Assembly (NCBI GenBank): GCA_046329055.1 | Contig: JAXLVK010000022.1 | Span: 3,115-67,114, forward strand | Length of the DNA: 64,000 nt | DNA from: JADKCL01 sp046329055 | Lineage (GTDB): Bacteria; Bacteroidota; Bacteroidia; J057; JADKCL01 | Direction of reading: 5' to 3' | In this document: one piece after another, positions 1-9,138 of the stretch | How the letters are laid out: each line of letters opens with the position of its first letter | How positions within the stretch are numbered: position 1 is the stretch's first letter | Made by a program: the position numbers and the translations under genes | The notes under the pieces: model-generated | Seen by the model: the letters and a program-made list of their open reading frames with translations, nothing else | Database searches by the model: none | What the model was told of the DNA's origin: nothing

Positions 1-93
1 GAGATCCTGCTGGCATTGGCGGAGGGCATCAGCGATGTGGAGCAGGTGGACATGGCCCTCGCTGATCGATTGATTTCCGAAAAGCTGGGTTGA
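1..93 (+). CDS. C-terminal end of an unidentified protein (partial)
   Basis: The first frame is open from the window edge and ends in TGA at 91-93, giving the last 30 residues of a protein that starts before the window. The tail is acidic and helical in character and ends in ISEKLG. It is too short to assign to a family. The promoter of the next operon overlaps its stop codon. Confidence 0.6.
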   Translation, partial: EILLALAEGISDVEQVDMALADRLISEKLG

Positions 94-119
94 TTCATCT
101 GTAACCCTTGTTATATTCG
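90..119 (+). promoter_or_regulatory. Bacteroidota-type promoter for the DUF6132-rhodanese pair
   Basis: A TTG at 90-92 is followed after 19 nt by TATATTCG at 112-119. This is one base from the Bacteroidota consensus TAnnTTTG and the spacing fits the usual 19-21 nt. Transcription would start near 126, about 23 nt before the first gene. Confidence 0.5.
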
Positions 120-148
120 AGGCCGGAAACTGATCCTAAATTTGCTGC

Positions 149-358
149 ATGGCTCGCATCAAATATGGGTACGTCTATTTAGGTCTTGGTTTGTTGGGAT
201 TGCTGGGAGGCTTTCTCTACTGGCATTTCTGGGGCTGTACCGATAGCTGCCCGATCGATTCGAGCTGGAAATTGAGTATGCTGCGTGGAGGACTCGTTGG
301 CCTGTTGTTGGCCGCGATTTTTCAGCCCTCACGCAAGAAATCTGAAACTGAAGCGTAA
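149..358 (+). CDS. DUF6132-like small membrane protein
   Basis: This 69-residue protein has two hydrophobic segments (about residues 8-28 and 46-58) joined by a loop with the motif GCTDSCPI. Two glycine-rich helices around a Cys-x-x-x-Cys-Pro loop match the DUF6132 family of Bacteroidota as I know it. Its function is unknown. The start ATG lies about 23 nt downstream of the predicted transcription start. It is followed after 7 nt by a rhodanese lipoprotein, so the two are probably cotranscribed and may share a sulfur-handling role, which is inference from proximity only. Confidence 0.7.
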   Translation: MARIKYGYVYLGLGLLGLLGGFLYWHFWGCTDSCPIDSSWKLSMLRGGLVGLLLAAIFQPSRKKSETEA

Positions 359-365
359 AAAAGCG

Positions 366-821
366 ATGGCAAGAATTCGAATCCTTCTTCCGCTGCTCCT
401 GCTGTGGATGGCCTTGGGATATGGCTGTCAGGCACAACAGGACTCCAACAAGCCCGCCTCGGTAGGCACGACGGCTTCCCCGGCACCCGCAGCTGCCACG
501 GTCGAGGTCGTCAACGTGGATGCCGCAACCAAATTGATCGCCTCCGATGCCAACCTGCAAATCCTCGATGTCCGCACACCCGAGGAGGTCGCAGCAGGCG
601 TGATTGCAGGCGCCAAGATCGCCAATTGGTTCGATGCGGACTTCGCGCAGAAGGCAACATCCTCACTGGACAAGGGCAAGCCCGTCTTGGTCTATTGCAA
701 GGCTGGAAGCCGGAGCAGCAAGGCGGCAAATGTCCTGTTGGAAAACGGATTCTCGAAAGTTTATAACCTCGAAGGGGGCATCACTGCCTGGAATGGCGCT
801 GGAAAGCCCCTGCAGAAATAA
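366..821 (+). CDS. Rhodanese-like domain lipoprotein, periplasmic
   Basis: The 151-residue protein starts with a hydrophobic signal ending in LGYGC, a plausible but imperfect lipobox with Cys21. A Pro/Ala-rich linker follows, then one rhodanese domain (about residues 47-150). The domain contains the ILDVRTPEE motif and the active-site loop VYCKAGSRSS with catalytic Cys111, so a persulfide-forming sulfurtransferase is likely. The open frame extends upstream to 285, but the ATG at 366 is chosen because it places the signal peptide at the N-terminus and leaves a 7-nt gap to the DUF6132 gene. The sulfur donor and acceptor are unknown. It probably acts in the periplasm, attached to a membrane. Confidence 0.85.
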   Translation: MARIRILLPLLLLWMALGYGCQAQQDSNKPASVGTTASPAPAAATVEVVNVDAATKLIASDANLQILDVRTPEEVAAGVIAGAKIANWFDADFAQKATSSLDKGKPVLVYCKAGSRSSKAANVLLENGFSKVYNLEGGITAWNGAGKPLQK

Positions 822-856
822 AGACTTGTTTTGTTGGTAGAGTTTGGATTGTAAAG

Positions 857-882
857 GAAGCGGGCGCCAGCCCGCTTCCTGA
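857..882. terminator. Hairpin between convergent genes
   Basis: An 11-bp perfect GC-rich stem (857-867 with 72-82 of the same hundred, i.e. 872-882) closes a GCCA loop between the converging rhodanese gene and the reverse-strand barrel gene. The flanking T tracts are short, so it may be a bidirectional terminator of moderate strength. Confidence 0.65.
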
Positions 883-885
883 GTT

Positions 886-1431
886 TCAGGGGTTTTCCTT
901 TTTGAAGGAGCCGAAAGCCAATCCAAGTCGAAACTCCACGAAGCCGCTCATCACCATGTAGGGGCCATAGACTTCCTCGGAATGCGTCTGAAAGCGCACC
1001 GCAGCGGAAGCGATGATGCCAAGCTGTGGCGAAACAGGCGCATGCAACCCCAGGCCAAATTGGACATTCATGCCCCCAACCTCAACCAACAACGGCAAGC
1101 CATATCCGACCCCGGCTTGAAGGAAGGGACGTGTCGAAGTCCTCCCAAAGTCCACGCGCCCGTCAACTTGGATCGGCAGGACCATTGGCCAGAATCGATC
1201 GGTCAGTAGCCCGACCCCGAGGTGCAGGGAGAAGTGAGGGCTGAACCGGTAGCCATGCGCTGTTTGCAGCCCGAAAGCCCTCCATCCGCTATAGACAGTG
1301 TTGCCTCCTGTGCCAGCGAACAGCTCCACGGAGCCGGAATAGCCTTTTGTGCGCTGCAATGCCTGGGCATGAGCACCAATCATGGAAGAGAGAACAGCAA
1401 GAAGCAAGCTGACGAACAGAACCCTTTTCAT
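886..1431 (-). CDS. Predicted outer-membrane beta-barrel protein
   Basis: The 181-residue product starts with a clear Sec signal peptide, cleaved after the AHA at about residue 22. The mature part alternates hydrophobic and polar residues with many aromatic and glycine positions (for example FSPHFSLHLGVGLL and FLQAGVGYGLPLL), typical of an 8-stranded porin-like barrel. Its C-terminal strand ends in VEFRLGLAFGSF before a short basic tail. I do not recognise a specific family. It stands alone: the upstream reverse-strand gene at 1497 belongs to a different unit, and a hairpin lies downstream. Confidence 0.7.
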   Translation of the reverse strand: MKRVLFVSLLLAVLSSMIGAHAQALQRTKGYSGSVELFAGTGGNTVYSGWRAFGLQTAHGYRFSPHFSLHLGVGLLTDRFWPMVLPIQVDGRVDFGRTSTRPFLQAGVGYGLPLLVEVGGMNVQFGLGLHAPVSPQLGIIASAAVRFQTHSEEVYGPYMVMSGFVEFRLGLAFGSFKKENP

Positions 1432-1496
1432 AGGCGTTTTCAGCTTAGCGGCCGAGTCGAAGGGTGACTCGGTGAAGAAACAGATGGCGTGATGCC

Positions 1497-2258
1497 TTAC
1501 TTGTTCAAGAAAGTGAAGAAGGTATCACCTCTCAAGCCAATCCGCAGCGTTTCCAGGGCGATCACCTCAGTCGGGGCGATGTTGCCGAGGTTCACATTGG
1601 TGCCGAGGAGCTGGATGAACCAGACCTGTTGGCTCTTGAGGGGGGCTTCCCAGAGGATCTTGTCGCTCGGGACGTAGTGGATGATCTCGTCAACGAGGCC
1701 GGTATTGGCGGCGCCCGTTTTCTCGAACACGCCGACGGTGCCGCTCTCGCGGGCTTCGGCGATCACCTTCCATGCGCCAGCTTCAAGTTCTGTCTTCATC
1801 AGCTCCACCCACTTGTAGGGCGGGATCACCACATTGGCGTCCTTGCTGCCCACTTCGGAGAGGACCGTGAAGTTCTTGGCGAGCTGCGAGATATAGCCGC
1901 ATTTCTGCTCCATGCTCATCTCGATGCTGCCATCGCTCACCTCCACGTAGGAGCAACCATGATGCTCGATCAGGCGACAGTAGTCGTCGAATTGGTTGCG
2001 GATGATATAGGCTTCCATGAGCGTGCCACCGAAGTAGTAGGGCATGCCAGCGGAGCGATAGACTTCCAGCTTCTTCTCCAGGTTGCGGGTCACCACGGAT
2101 GTGCCGAAACCAAGTTTCACCACATCGATGCAGGGCCCGGCGACGTCCATGAGGTCCTCGGCCTCGCGCACGCTCAGGCCCTTGTCCATGCTCATGGTGA
2201 TTCCTGCCTGACGAGGCTTGGCCTCGCGAAAGGGCAGATTCTTCAATTCAAAACTCAT
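1497..2258 (-). CDS. comA: Phosphosulfolactate synthase (ComA family)
   Basis: The 253-residue protein matches the ComA family, which adds sulfite to phosphoenolpyruvate to make (2R)-phospho-3-sulfolactate. Recognisable blocks are the N-terminal KPRQAGITMSMDKG, the DVVKLGFGTS strand, the FGGTLMEA turn and the EVSDGSIEM segment, laid out as a TIM-barrel. The length fits the family (about 250-260 residues). Its start overlaps the TPR gene stop by ATGA, so translation is coupled. In methanogens the product feeds coenzyme M. In a bacteroidete it might feed sulfolactate or cysteate and sulfonolipid formation, which is inference; no ComB or ComC homologue is in this window. Confidence 0.88.
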   Translation of the reverse strand: MSFELKNLPFREAKPRQAGITMSMDKGLSVREAEDLMDVAGPCIDVVKLGFGTSVVTRNLEKKLEVYRSAGMPYYFGGTLMEAYIIRNQFDDYCRLIEHHGCSYVEVSDGSIEMSMEQKCGYISQLAKNFTVLSEVGSKDANVVIPPYKWVELMKTELEAGAWKVIAEARESGTVGVFEKTGAANTGLVDEIIHYVPSDKILWEAPLKSQQVWFIQLLGTNVNLGNIAPTEVIALETLRIGLRGDTFFTFLNK

Positions 2259-3673
2259 TCTGTAACGTATTGTGCGATCAGATTCTTGACCATTGGAAGT
2301 TCCTTCAGCTGGGGCTCCATGCGAAGGAAGAGTTTGCGCTTGCTAGGGTCCAGGATCAAGGCATTTTCCAGGTAGTTGGCCCCCTTGCCTGCCATGCCGT
2401 TCATGAACGAATAGCCGGCTGCATGGAAATACAGCTCCGGCAATGCGGGATTCATCTTGATGCCCTCCTCCAGGAAGCTGATGGCCCCGTCGAAATTCTC
2501 ATCGTCCCAGAGCATGTCCGACCACTCCAGCCACATGCGCAGGTCCGCACTGTTCAGCCGGAGCGCCTCCTGCAATGCCTCGTAGGCCGATGTTTGGTGC
2601 CCGACCTTGTACTCGCAGCTCGCAAGTGACATCCAGGAGTCGAAATTGTCCGCATCCAGGTCCACAGCCTTGCGGTAGAAGGGAATGGCCTCTGGATGAC
2701 GGTCTTGGCATTCCATGCAGTAACCCAGGCCGATCCAGGCATCGGTGTACTCTGGATTGGAGTCCGTGCACTTGTAGTAGTATTTCACCGCCATCTGATA
2801 ATGCCCGAGGTGCTCGTAGCATTCGGCGATGTTGTAGTGGATGGACAGGTCGGGCTTCTCGTGGATGCAAGCCTCGAGGAAGCACTTGAGGGCCTCCTCG
2901 TACTTCTCCAGGTCCATCAGGACATTGCCCTTGTTGTACCAGGCGGAGGCGAAGCTGTCCTCGATGGCGAGGGCGAAGTCGTAGGCGTCGATGGACTTCT
3001 CGAAGAGGCCCAGGCGCGCGTACAGGATGCCCAGATTGTACCAGACGGGGAAGGAGAAGGGTTCGCGGTCGAGGTAGGTCTCGTAAAGCTTCACGGCCTC
3101 GTCCACCTTTTCCTGGCTTTCCAGGCAGTAGGCGAGTTCATAGACCGGCTCCTCGAATGTGGGTTGGATCTCGATGGCCTTGCGGAAGCACTTCTCGGCG
3201 TCCTTGAGGTGTCCGAGGTTTTGCGCGAGATTGCCCATGTGGAACCATACCTCCTCGGGTGTTTCCGTATTGGGCAGGTATTTTTCCAAGGCCGCCATGG
3301 CCTCCTTGTAGTGTCCGAGTTGGGAGAGGATCTCTGCGTCCAGGAAGACATAGTCCATCTGCGTGGGATTCATCTCCATAGCGCGCTTCACCTCACGGCG
3401 AGCTTCCTCCAGTTTGCCCATTTCCAGCAACACAGTCGCCCGCTTGAAAAACAGCTCCTCGTTCGTGGGGTGCTGCTTCAGGCTGTAGTTGACCAAGTTC
3501 AGTGCCTTGTTGAGCTTGTTGTGACGCATGTAATAGAAGAACAAGTCCTCCAATACATAGAGGTCAAAATAGTGATAGGCCTCGCCCTTGAGCATGGCCT
3601 CAAACCGACTGGCCTCGTGTTGCAGCCTCTGGTCGCTCTGGTCCTCCTGACCGAATTCCTCAAATCTTTCCAT
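2255..3673 (-). CDS. Tetratricopeptide repeat protein
   Basis: The 472-residue protein consists almost wholly of TPR units after a short acidic N-terminus. At least ten 34-residue repeats can be followed, with signatures such as FFKRATVLLEMGKLEEA, WYNLGILYARLGLFEKS and WYNKGNVLMDLEKYEEA. No signal peptide or membrane segment is seen, so it is probably a cytoplasmic scaffold. It is the first gene of a two-gene unit and overlaps comA by 4 nt. A link to sulfolactate metabolism is not established; the pairing may only reflect cotranscription. Confidence 0.85.
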   Translation of the reverse strand: MERFEEFGQEDQSDQRLQHEASRFEAMLKGEAYHYFDLYVLEDLFFYYMRHNKLNKALNLVNYSLKQHPTNEELFFKRATVLLEMGKLEEARREVKRAMEMNPTQMDYVFLDAEILSQLGHYKEAMAALEKYLPNTETPEEVWFHMGNLAQNLGHLKDAEKCFRKAIEIQPTFEEPVYELAYCLESQEKVDEAVKLYETYLDREPFSFPVWYNLGILYARLGLFEKSIDAYDFALAIEDSFASAWYNKGNVLMDLEKYEEALKCFLEACIHEKPDLSIHYNIAECYEHLGHYQMAVKYYYKCTDSNPEYTDAWIGLGYCMECQDRHPEAIPFYRKAVDLDADNFDSWMSLASCEYKVGHQTSAYEALQEALRLNSADLRMWLEWSDMLWDDENFDGAISFLEEGIKMNPALPELYFHAAGYSFMNGMAGKGANYLENALILDPSKRKLFLRMEPQLKELPMVKNLIAQYVTE

Positions 3674-3826
3674 CCGCAGCGGAACGAGTAGTGGATCCTA
3701 GATTCTTTCCTACCCACCCCTCACATCCACGAGCCACTCCGGCCCGCCGGCACTCAATTGCCGTTTCATTTTTCAAATTACCGTAAATTCTCGGTGATGC
3801 CTCTGAAAATTATTCACAAATCCATG

Positions 3827-4741
3827 CTACCGGGCTGCTTTGGCGTCTCTCCGGCGGGTCACCAGCCATACCCCGATGAATATCAACCCGATCAGCGGCA
3901 CCGTCACCCAGCTCACCTCCTTCATGCCCAATGCCGCCGAGCAGAGAGTCACGAACACAGGTTGCACATAGATATAGATGCCGACTGCTGAGGGAGGCAG
4001 CCGCTTCATCGCCCAAGCATTCAGCCAGTAGGCGATGATGGTCGCAAATACGATCAGGTAGCCGATCCGCAAGGCCATGTCCCAAGTGACCAATCCCTGC
4101 GGCGTCCCCATCAGCGGCCCGATTCCCACGATCAGGTGCGGCAATGCACCTAGGATGTACAGCCATTTGATGATCGTGAACGTATGGTACTTCCCGATGA
4201 GTGGCCGCACAAACACCAGATAAATCCCATAGGCCGCCGCATTCACCATGATCATCACGTCCCCAGCGACCGTCGCCCCACCGATTTGCAGCTTTTGGCT
4301 GCTGCCCACCAAGATCAGCCCGATCGCACCTGTGAACGACAAGGCCAGCCCCAAAATGGATCGGAAGGAAAACCGCTCCTCCCGCAGCACCCATGCCGCC
4401 AGGAACACGAAAACGGGGGTCAGGATCATGAGCACGGCCCCATTGACCCGGCTCGTCAGCGCCAAGCCCCAGAGGTAGAAAAGCTGATTGATCGAGACAC
4501 CGAAGATCGCCGCTAGGAACAGGCGGATATAGTCCTTGCGCTCTCGGATGCGCTCCCGGACAGCGATGGCGTGGTAAATCCAGAAAAATGCCGCTGTGCA
4601 AATGCTCCGGATCGCCAGCACCGCGAAGTTGCTGATCTGCGATTCGAAGACGGGCTTGATCACGAAGAAGTTGATGCCATAGAAGATGGCAACAGCGAAC
4701 AGGGCCAGATGGGCGAGAAATTCTGTGGGGCGGCGTTCCAA
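3827..4741 (-). CDS. EamA/DMT family transporter
   Basis: The 304-residue protein has about ten transmembrane helices arranged as two EamA halves (roughly residues 10-145 and 160-295). The second half carries the typical end VYIQP-like motif (YIYVQPVFVTL) seen in drug/metabolite exporters. The only in-frame start that keeps the first helix intact is TTG at 4741, since no ATG precedes the segment FAVAIFYGINFF. It follows the barrel gene after 16 nt and probably shares its transcript. The substrate cannot be read from sequence. Confidence 0.85.
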   Translation of the reverse strand: MERRPTEFLAHLALFAVAIFYGINFFVIKPVFESQISNFAVLAIRSICTAAFFWIYHAIAVRERIRERKDYIRLFLAAIFGVSINQLFYLWGLALTSRVNGAVLMILTPVFVFLAAWVLREERFSFRSILGLALSFTGAIGLILVGSSQKLQIGGATVAGDVMIMVNAAAYGIYLVFVRPLIGKYHTFTIIKWLYILGALPHLIVGIGPLMGTPQGLVTWDMALRIGYLIVFATIIAYWLNAWAMKRLPPSAVGIYIYVQPVFVTLCSAALGMKEVSWVTVPLIGLIFIGVWLVTRRRDAKAAR

Positions 4742-4757
4742 GCAGGGCAGGGGCGGA

Positions 4758-7700
4758 TCAGAAGTCCTTGGCCAAGCTCATGTGCAGCTTGGGGCTGAGC
4801 AGGGTGTAGTCCTCGACACCCCAAGCCAGGTCCACCCGCATCGAGTAGCCAAACATCTGCATCCTCGCCCCGGTACCGAAGCCCAGCAAGAAGGGGCTCT
4901 TGAGGGTCTGCACCGTGATGGTGAGGGGGTAGGCATTGATGGTCTCGGTGTCGATGGGGTTCCGCTGCGACAGCGGGTTGCCTGCGGTCCAAGTCGTACC
5001 GGCATCGAAGAAGGGGACGACCTCCAGGTTGAATGCCGGATTCGAGTTGAGGTAATTCATGAAAATGCGGGACACCGGGATGCGCAGCTCGGCATTGACG
5101 GCCACGTACTTGGTGCCATTGCGGGCATTGAATTGGAAGCCGCGAATCGGTGCCACGTACTCCATGTACTGCAAGGCAGGCAGGTGCGAGGACTCGATGG
5201 GGAAATCCGCCGGATTGGCAAACCGACCGAGCAGGGCCTCCTGAACGCCGCCGAGGAAATAGGTCTGTGCCATCGGACCTTGGGACCAGGCGCCTGAGAG
5301 TCGCCCAGCAAGCACGCAGCGACGCACGGGGATGTACTTGCGCAGGTCGAGCGCCCCGGTCACGAAATGGTCTTGCGAATTGGAGAAGGAGTAGGCCGAG
5401 TTCACATTCACCGTGGCGAAGGTGCCCCGGGTGGTGAAGTTGCCCACTTTCACTGTCTTGTCGTAGGTCATCTGCACCTTGGCGCCAGCCGTGAGGGCGG
5501 TGCCGTCGATGCTCTTGGGCAGGATCAGGTCCAGGTTCCGGCGCGTGGCGTAGGAAACGTGGCCGCCCGCCCCGAAGCTCAGGAAGCGGTTCACCGGCAA
5601 TACGGCCTCCCCATCGACCTTCAACCAACTGTACCGTGCGCCCAATCCGGCCTTGTGCAGGAACCGACCCGACTGCGACAGCCCGAGTTTGTAGTCGATG
5701 CCATGCTTGAGGTTGGCGTATTGGAAGTAGGTGTCGGAGCTGCGGAAGTCCACGTAGGGGCGGAATCCGGCGGTGAGCTGATGGTTGCCTTGCTGATCGC
5801 GGAGGCGGGCCTCGGCGAGGAAATTCAGCTTGAAGACGGGGTCGTAGCCGAATCGTGTGGTCACCCGGTCGGCAGCCCATACTGTGCGGGTGCGGCTCGG
5901 GCTTTCGATGGCGACGGTGTCGAAATTCGGGCGCTCCGGCTCCTTTTTGAGTTGGTAGTCGCCACTGTTCTTCTTCGGACGCTTGCGGGGCTTGGCCTTG
6001 TCGTCATCGTCGCCATCATCGAAGACATAGTACTTCACCGTCTTGGTGTTGGCGGAGGCGGTGTCGCCTTCCTCGGGTTCCACGACCTTGGGGATGGGCT
6101 GCGACTCCATGGCCTTGCGGATGGAATCCTGCTTGAGGGCATTTTCGCGCTTGAGCTTCTCCATGGCGACGGCCTTGTCGTTGCGCTGACGGAGCAGGGT
6201 GCGGGTTGCGACCTGCTCGCGGAGGACGCTGCGCGGCGCGATGCAGACCTTGAGCCCCTCGGGGCCGGAGGTGGAGTACGCCACCAAGGAGTCGGTCACC
6301 ATGGCGCGGTACATGCCGGGGGCCATATTCGTCTGATAGGTCGTGTCACCCAGGAACACATTCAGGCTTTGGAGGTTCAGCAACCCGGTTTGGTCGGATT
6401 GCATCAACAACTCGAAGCTCGATGTCATGCCCACCGGGAACTCGCTGTACAGCGGGCTATGCGTCACGCGGGTCAGGGATTCGTCGCCCATGTCGAGCGC
6501 CCAGATGTCGAATCCGGTTTCGTTTGCATCGAAACGCTCATCGGCATCGGGGTTTTTCTTCACCTCGCGGCGGGTGCTTGCATGGTAAACACGGCTGCCG
6601 TCTTGGCTCCAAACCGGGAAGAGGTCATCGTTCAGGTCATTGGTGAGCTGCACGAAGCCGTTGTTGCCGGGGATGAAGCGGTAGAGGTCGATCTGCCCCA
6701 TCTTGAGGCCCGAGCAGACGAGTTGCTCGCCATTGGGGCTCCAGGAGATTTGGAGGATGCGATCCAATGCCGGATTGAGGCGGGTGAACTTCACGCTGCC
6801 CTTTTCCATGTTGTACCAGGCGAGGTACTCGGCATCCTTGTCGTAGATGGTCGTGACCAGTTGGTTGCCATCGGGGCTCCAAGCCATGGGCATGTCGAGG
6901 CGGAAGCGGTCATACTGCTCAGTGGGGAAGCCTCCCGTGATGGGTGTCTCCCGGACCTTGCCGTTCTCGAAATTGTAGATGTCCACGTGTTGGCGTCCGC
7001 CCTTGCTCAGATAGACGGCTACGCGGGGCTGCTTGGGATGCAATGCAAAGCCCAGCACCTCTTCGCCCCGGCCCACATCCGCGACTGCGCTTTCCTTTTC
7101 AATCGACTCCCGGAAATTGGCATTGTCGGAGATGTGCTGCATGACAAACTCCCGCCATTTTTCCGTGAGGGTCTTGAGGGTGATGCCCAGCACGTGGATC
7201 ACGCCATCCTCGACGGAGCGGGTGAGGCGGGTCATGTAAAAGATCTCGCCCAGCTTCTCCGGGCCATAGTTCATCGCAATGAAGTACCAGATGGACTTGC
7301 GGGCGGTATGATAGATCGGGCCTTGACCCTCGACGGCGAAGTTCAACAGGTGGGAGTTCCCAAGGCTTGCCAGCCACAGGTCGTCCTCGTAGTCCCATCC
7401 CTCGCCCACATAGGCAGGCAGTCCTTCCGCATACCAGTCGGGCAGGTAGAGAAGGACGGTGTTTTGGATGCTGAGTTGGATGGGGCCGCCGAAGTAAAAG
7501 TCCTTCATGAGCAGGCTTGTGACTTCCGTGCGGACATTTTCACGCAGCGCATGGTAGGAGCCGGGGAAGCAAATGTTGCCGGAATTGGTCTGCAAGGGGC
7601 TCAGTCCATTGTCCTTCTCGTTCGCGACAGGGTAGCTGTTGGCGTGGATGAGGTCATTGGGGCTCAGGTAGAGGTAGAGGGAAAATCGTGACCTGTTCTT

Positions 7701-7940
7701 GTAGTCAAATGACTTGCACAGATCCCACAGGGCCTCCTCGGCAAATTTCCCCGTCATGGCCGCCAAGACAGGGTCCTCGGTGTAGTAATTCACATCGAAG
7801 AACGTCGTGGAGACATGTTTCCAGTTCGGCTGCTTGTTGTTGGGCACATTGGTCGTCCCCAATGCGTTCGTCTGAGCCATCACAAAATGGCCCGTTGTAA
7901 GCAGAGCAAGCAGCAATATGAGTCTGAGACCTCTATTCAT
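4758..7940 (-). CDS. Periplasmic propeller plus outer-membrane barrel protein (TolB-like / BamA-like)
   Basis: This 1060-residue protein begins with a signal peptide (cleavage near MAQ, residue 22). Residues about 35-270 resemble a peptidase-MA-like region, with LPDWYAEGLPAYVGEG but no complete HExxH zinc site. Residues about 280-560 form a TolB-like propeller with repeated WSPDG/WSPNG/WSQDG motifs. A charged linker rich in Asp, Lys and Arg (about 640-680) follows. The last 370 residues look like a surface-antigen (BamA/TamA-type) barrel ending in a terminal Phe, the usual beta-signal. The order suggests an outer-membrane assembly or protein-handling factor; the exact role is unknown. Confidence 0.75.
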   Translation of the reverse strand: MNRGLRLILLLALLTTGHFVMAQTNALGTTNVPNNKQPNWKHVSTTFFDVNYYTEDPVLAAMTGKFAEEALWDLCKSFDYKNRSRFSLYLYLSPNDLIHANSYPVANEKDNGLSPLQTNSGNICFPGSYHALRENVRTEVTSLLMKDFYFGGPIQLSIQNTVLLYLPDWYAEGLPAYVGEGWDYEDDLWLASLGNSHLLNFAVEGQGPIYHTARKSIWYFIAMNYGPEKLGEIFYMTRLTRSVEDGVIHVLGITLKTLTEKWREFVMQHISDNANFRESIEKESAVADVGRGEEVLGFALHPKQPRVAVYLSKGGRQHVDIYNFENGKVRETPITGGFPTEQYDRFRLDMPMAWSPDGNQLVTTIYDKDAEYLAWYNMEKGSVKFTRLNPALDRILQISWSPNGEQLVCSGLKMGQIDLYRFIPGNNGFVQLTNDLNDDLFPVWSQDGSRVYHASTRREVKKNPDADERFDANETGFDIWALDMGDESLTRVTHSPLYSEFPVGMTSSFELLMQSDQTGLLNLQSLNVFLGDTTYQTNMAPGMYRAMVTDSLVAYSTSGPEGLKVCIAPRSVLREQVATRTLLRQRNDKAVAMEKLKRENALKQDSIRKAMESQPIPKVVEPEEGDTASANTKTVKYYVFDDGDDDDKAKPRKRPKKNSGDYQLKKEPERPNFDTVAIESPSRTRTVWAADRVTTRFGYDPVFKLNFLAEARLRDQQGNHQLTAGFRPYVDFRSSDTYFQYANLKHGIDYKLGLSQSGRFLHKAGLGARYSWLKVDGEAVLPVNRFLSFGAGGHVSYATRRNLDLILPKSIDGTALTAGAKVQMTYDKTVKVGNFTTRGTFATVNVNSAYSFSNSQDHFVTGALDLRKYIPVRRCVLAGRLSGAWSQGPMAQTYFLGGVQEALLGRFANPADFPIESSHLPALQYMEYVAPIRGFQFNARNGTKYVAVNAELRIPVSRIFMNYLNSNPAFNLEVVPFFDAGTTWTAGNPLSQRNPIDTETINAYPLTITVQTLKSPFLLGFGTGARMQMFGYSMRVDLAWGVEDYTLLSPKLHMSLAKDF

Positions 7941-7953
7941 TTCTCAGTGAAAT

Positions 7954-9015
7954 CTAGCCAAAATTTTTCAAAAACCGGGAAATATCCGTTTCCACGGGCA
8001 GGCGATCGAGTTCGCCATCCAGCCAAGACCGCAACCGCTCCGCGCACCAGGGCGCTTGCAACACACCCTTGGTCCCCAGCCCGTTCAGCACCACAAGACG
8101 GCCGTATTGTGGATGCCTACCCATCACGGGACGCCGACTAGCTGTCGTTGGTCGCAAGGAAGCCCGCGCCTCCACCACTTCCACCGACAGCCGATTCCCC
8201 TGCTTTACGTAACTGAGGATGTTTTCGATGCCTTCCGGAGTGGGTTCCACATGCTCAAAACGTGGCTCATACGTGGATCCAATGGTGTAAAAATCTTTAC
8301 CCTTAGGGATGATGAACGACTTCACGATCAAGATCTGATCCTGTGGCAAGCCGGGGCTGACCTTGGCCTCCACGACTTGGCCCTTGAGCGGTCGGATTTC
8401 CACAAATGGGAACCAGGGATTGGCCTTGATGCCGACACCCTCGGCGAGATGACCTCGTCGTAGGTGCCTGCTACCTCGTCCTGGGTGCAAGCCCCTGTCT
8501 CGGGGTCGAGGCTGGCATAGTCGAATGCCTCCTCAACCCATCTCATGCCGTGGTCGAGTGCCAAACCCACTTCAGCTCCCAGCACAGTGTCGCGTCCACC
8601 CACCCGCAGGGCAGGATGCGCAGTCCCCGAAGCGATTGTGAATCACATCCGGGTGTTGCTCCACCGGCTCATGCCTCGCCAATGCTGCGTATTCCGGGCT
8701 TTGCAGCCGCACCATCAGTCGTTATAGACCTGACCGGAAGGATAGGGGCGGTAGATTTCCATGGGGTGCACATGTTGCAGTGCCTCGAAGCCCGGCAATT
8801 CCAGCACCGCCTTCAGCCGCGCGAGCATTTCGTCCGCCATCCAAGTTTCTTCGCCTCGCGTCCCGTGAAGATGTTGTACAGTCCCGCGGCCACCCGGGAG
8901 GCAGCCTTGGCGTCCGGCAGGTCCATCAGGGTCACCTTGTGGCCACGCAATGCTGACTCCAAGGCCATGAAACTGCCCCCAATCCGCCGCCGACGATGAG
9001 AACCTGCTTTTGCAT
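7954..9015 (-). pseudogene. FAD-dependent oxidoreductase (DAO family), frameshifted
   Basis: Pieces of a single DAO-type flavoprotein follow each other in three frames. From an ATG at 9015 they are the dinucleotide motif LIVGGGLG, then GSFMALESALRGHKV and SRVAAGLYNIFTG. After a further shift comes TWMADEMLARLKAVL with a middle part near 8603-8328, and then a C-terminal block from about 8440 to the stop at 7954 (FPFVEIRPLKGQVVEAK, LNGLGTKGVLQAPW). At least four indels are needed to join them. The intact protein would have about 350 residues and oxidise an amine or hydroxy substrate with FAD. It lies 13 nt upstream of the barrel gene. The damage is probably consensus error, see findings. Confidence 0.7.
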
Positions 9016-9094
9016 GCGATATCTTCAATCAAAACGCCCAAAGGTCGCCCTTGTTGTATGAATCGACAATTGATTTTCGTTTCCCGGCAGCCTC

Positions 9095-9102
9095 TATCTT
9101 TG
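9095..9102 (+). promoter_or_regulatory. -7 element of an MBL hydrolase promoter
   Basis: TATCTTTG at 9095-9102 is a perfect match to the Bacteroidota -7 consensus TAnnTTTG, 36 nt upstream of the hydrolase ATG. A TTG at 9070-9072 lies 22 nt upstream, slightly wider than the ideal spacing. Confidence 0.55.
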
Positions 9103-9138
9103 CCCCGCGTCCGCCTTTGGGGGAGCAAATCGGAACTC

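Noticed and set aside
2696..3691. Forward open frame of 331 codons over the TPR gene
   Set aside because: Antisense of a TPR-coding frame; Val/Leu/His rich and without any domain.
5367..7691. Long forward open frame of 774 codons
   Set aside because: It is the complement of the propeller-barrel gene, with unusually high Val/Gly/His content and no start signal or domain; it is a shadow of GC-rich reverse coding.
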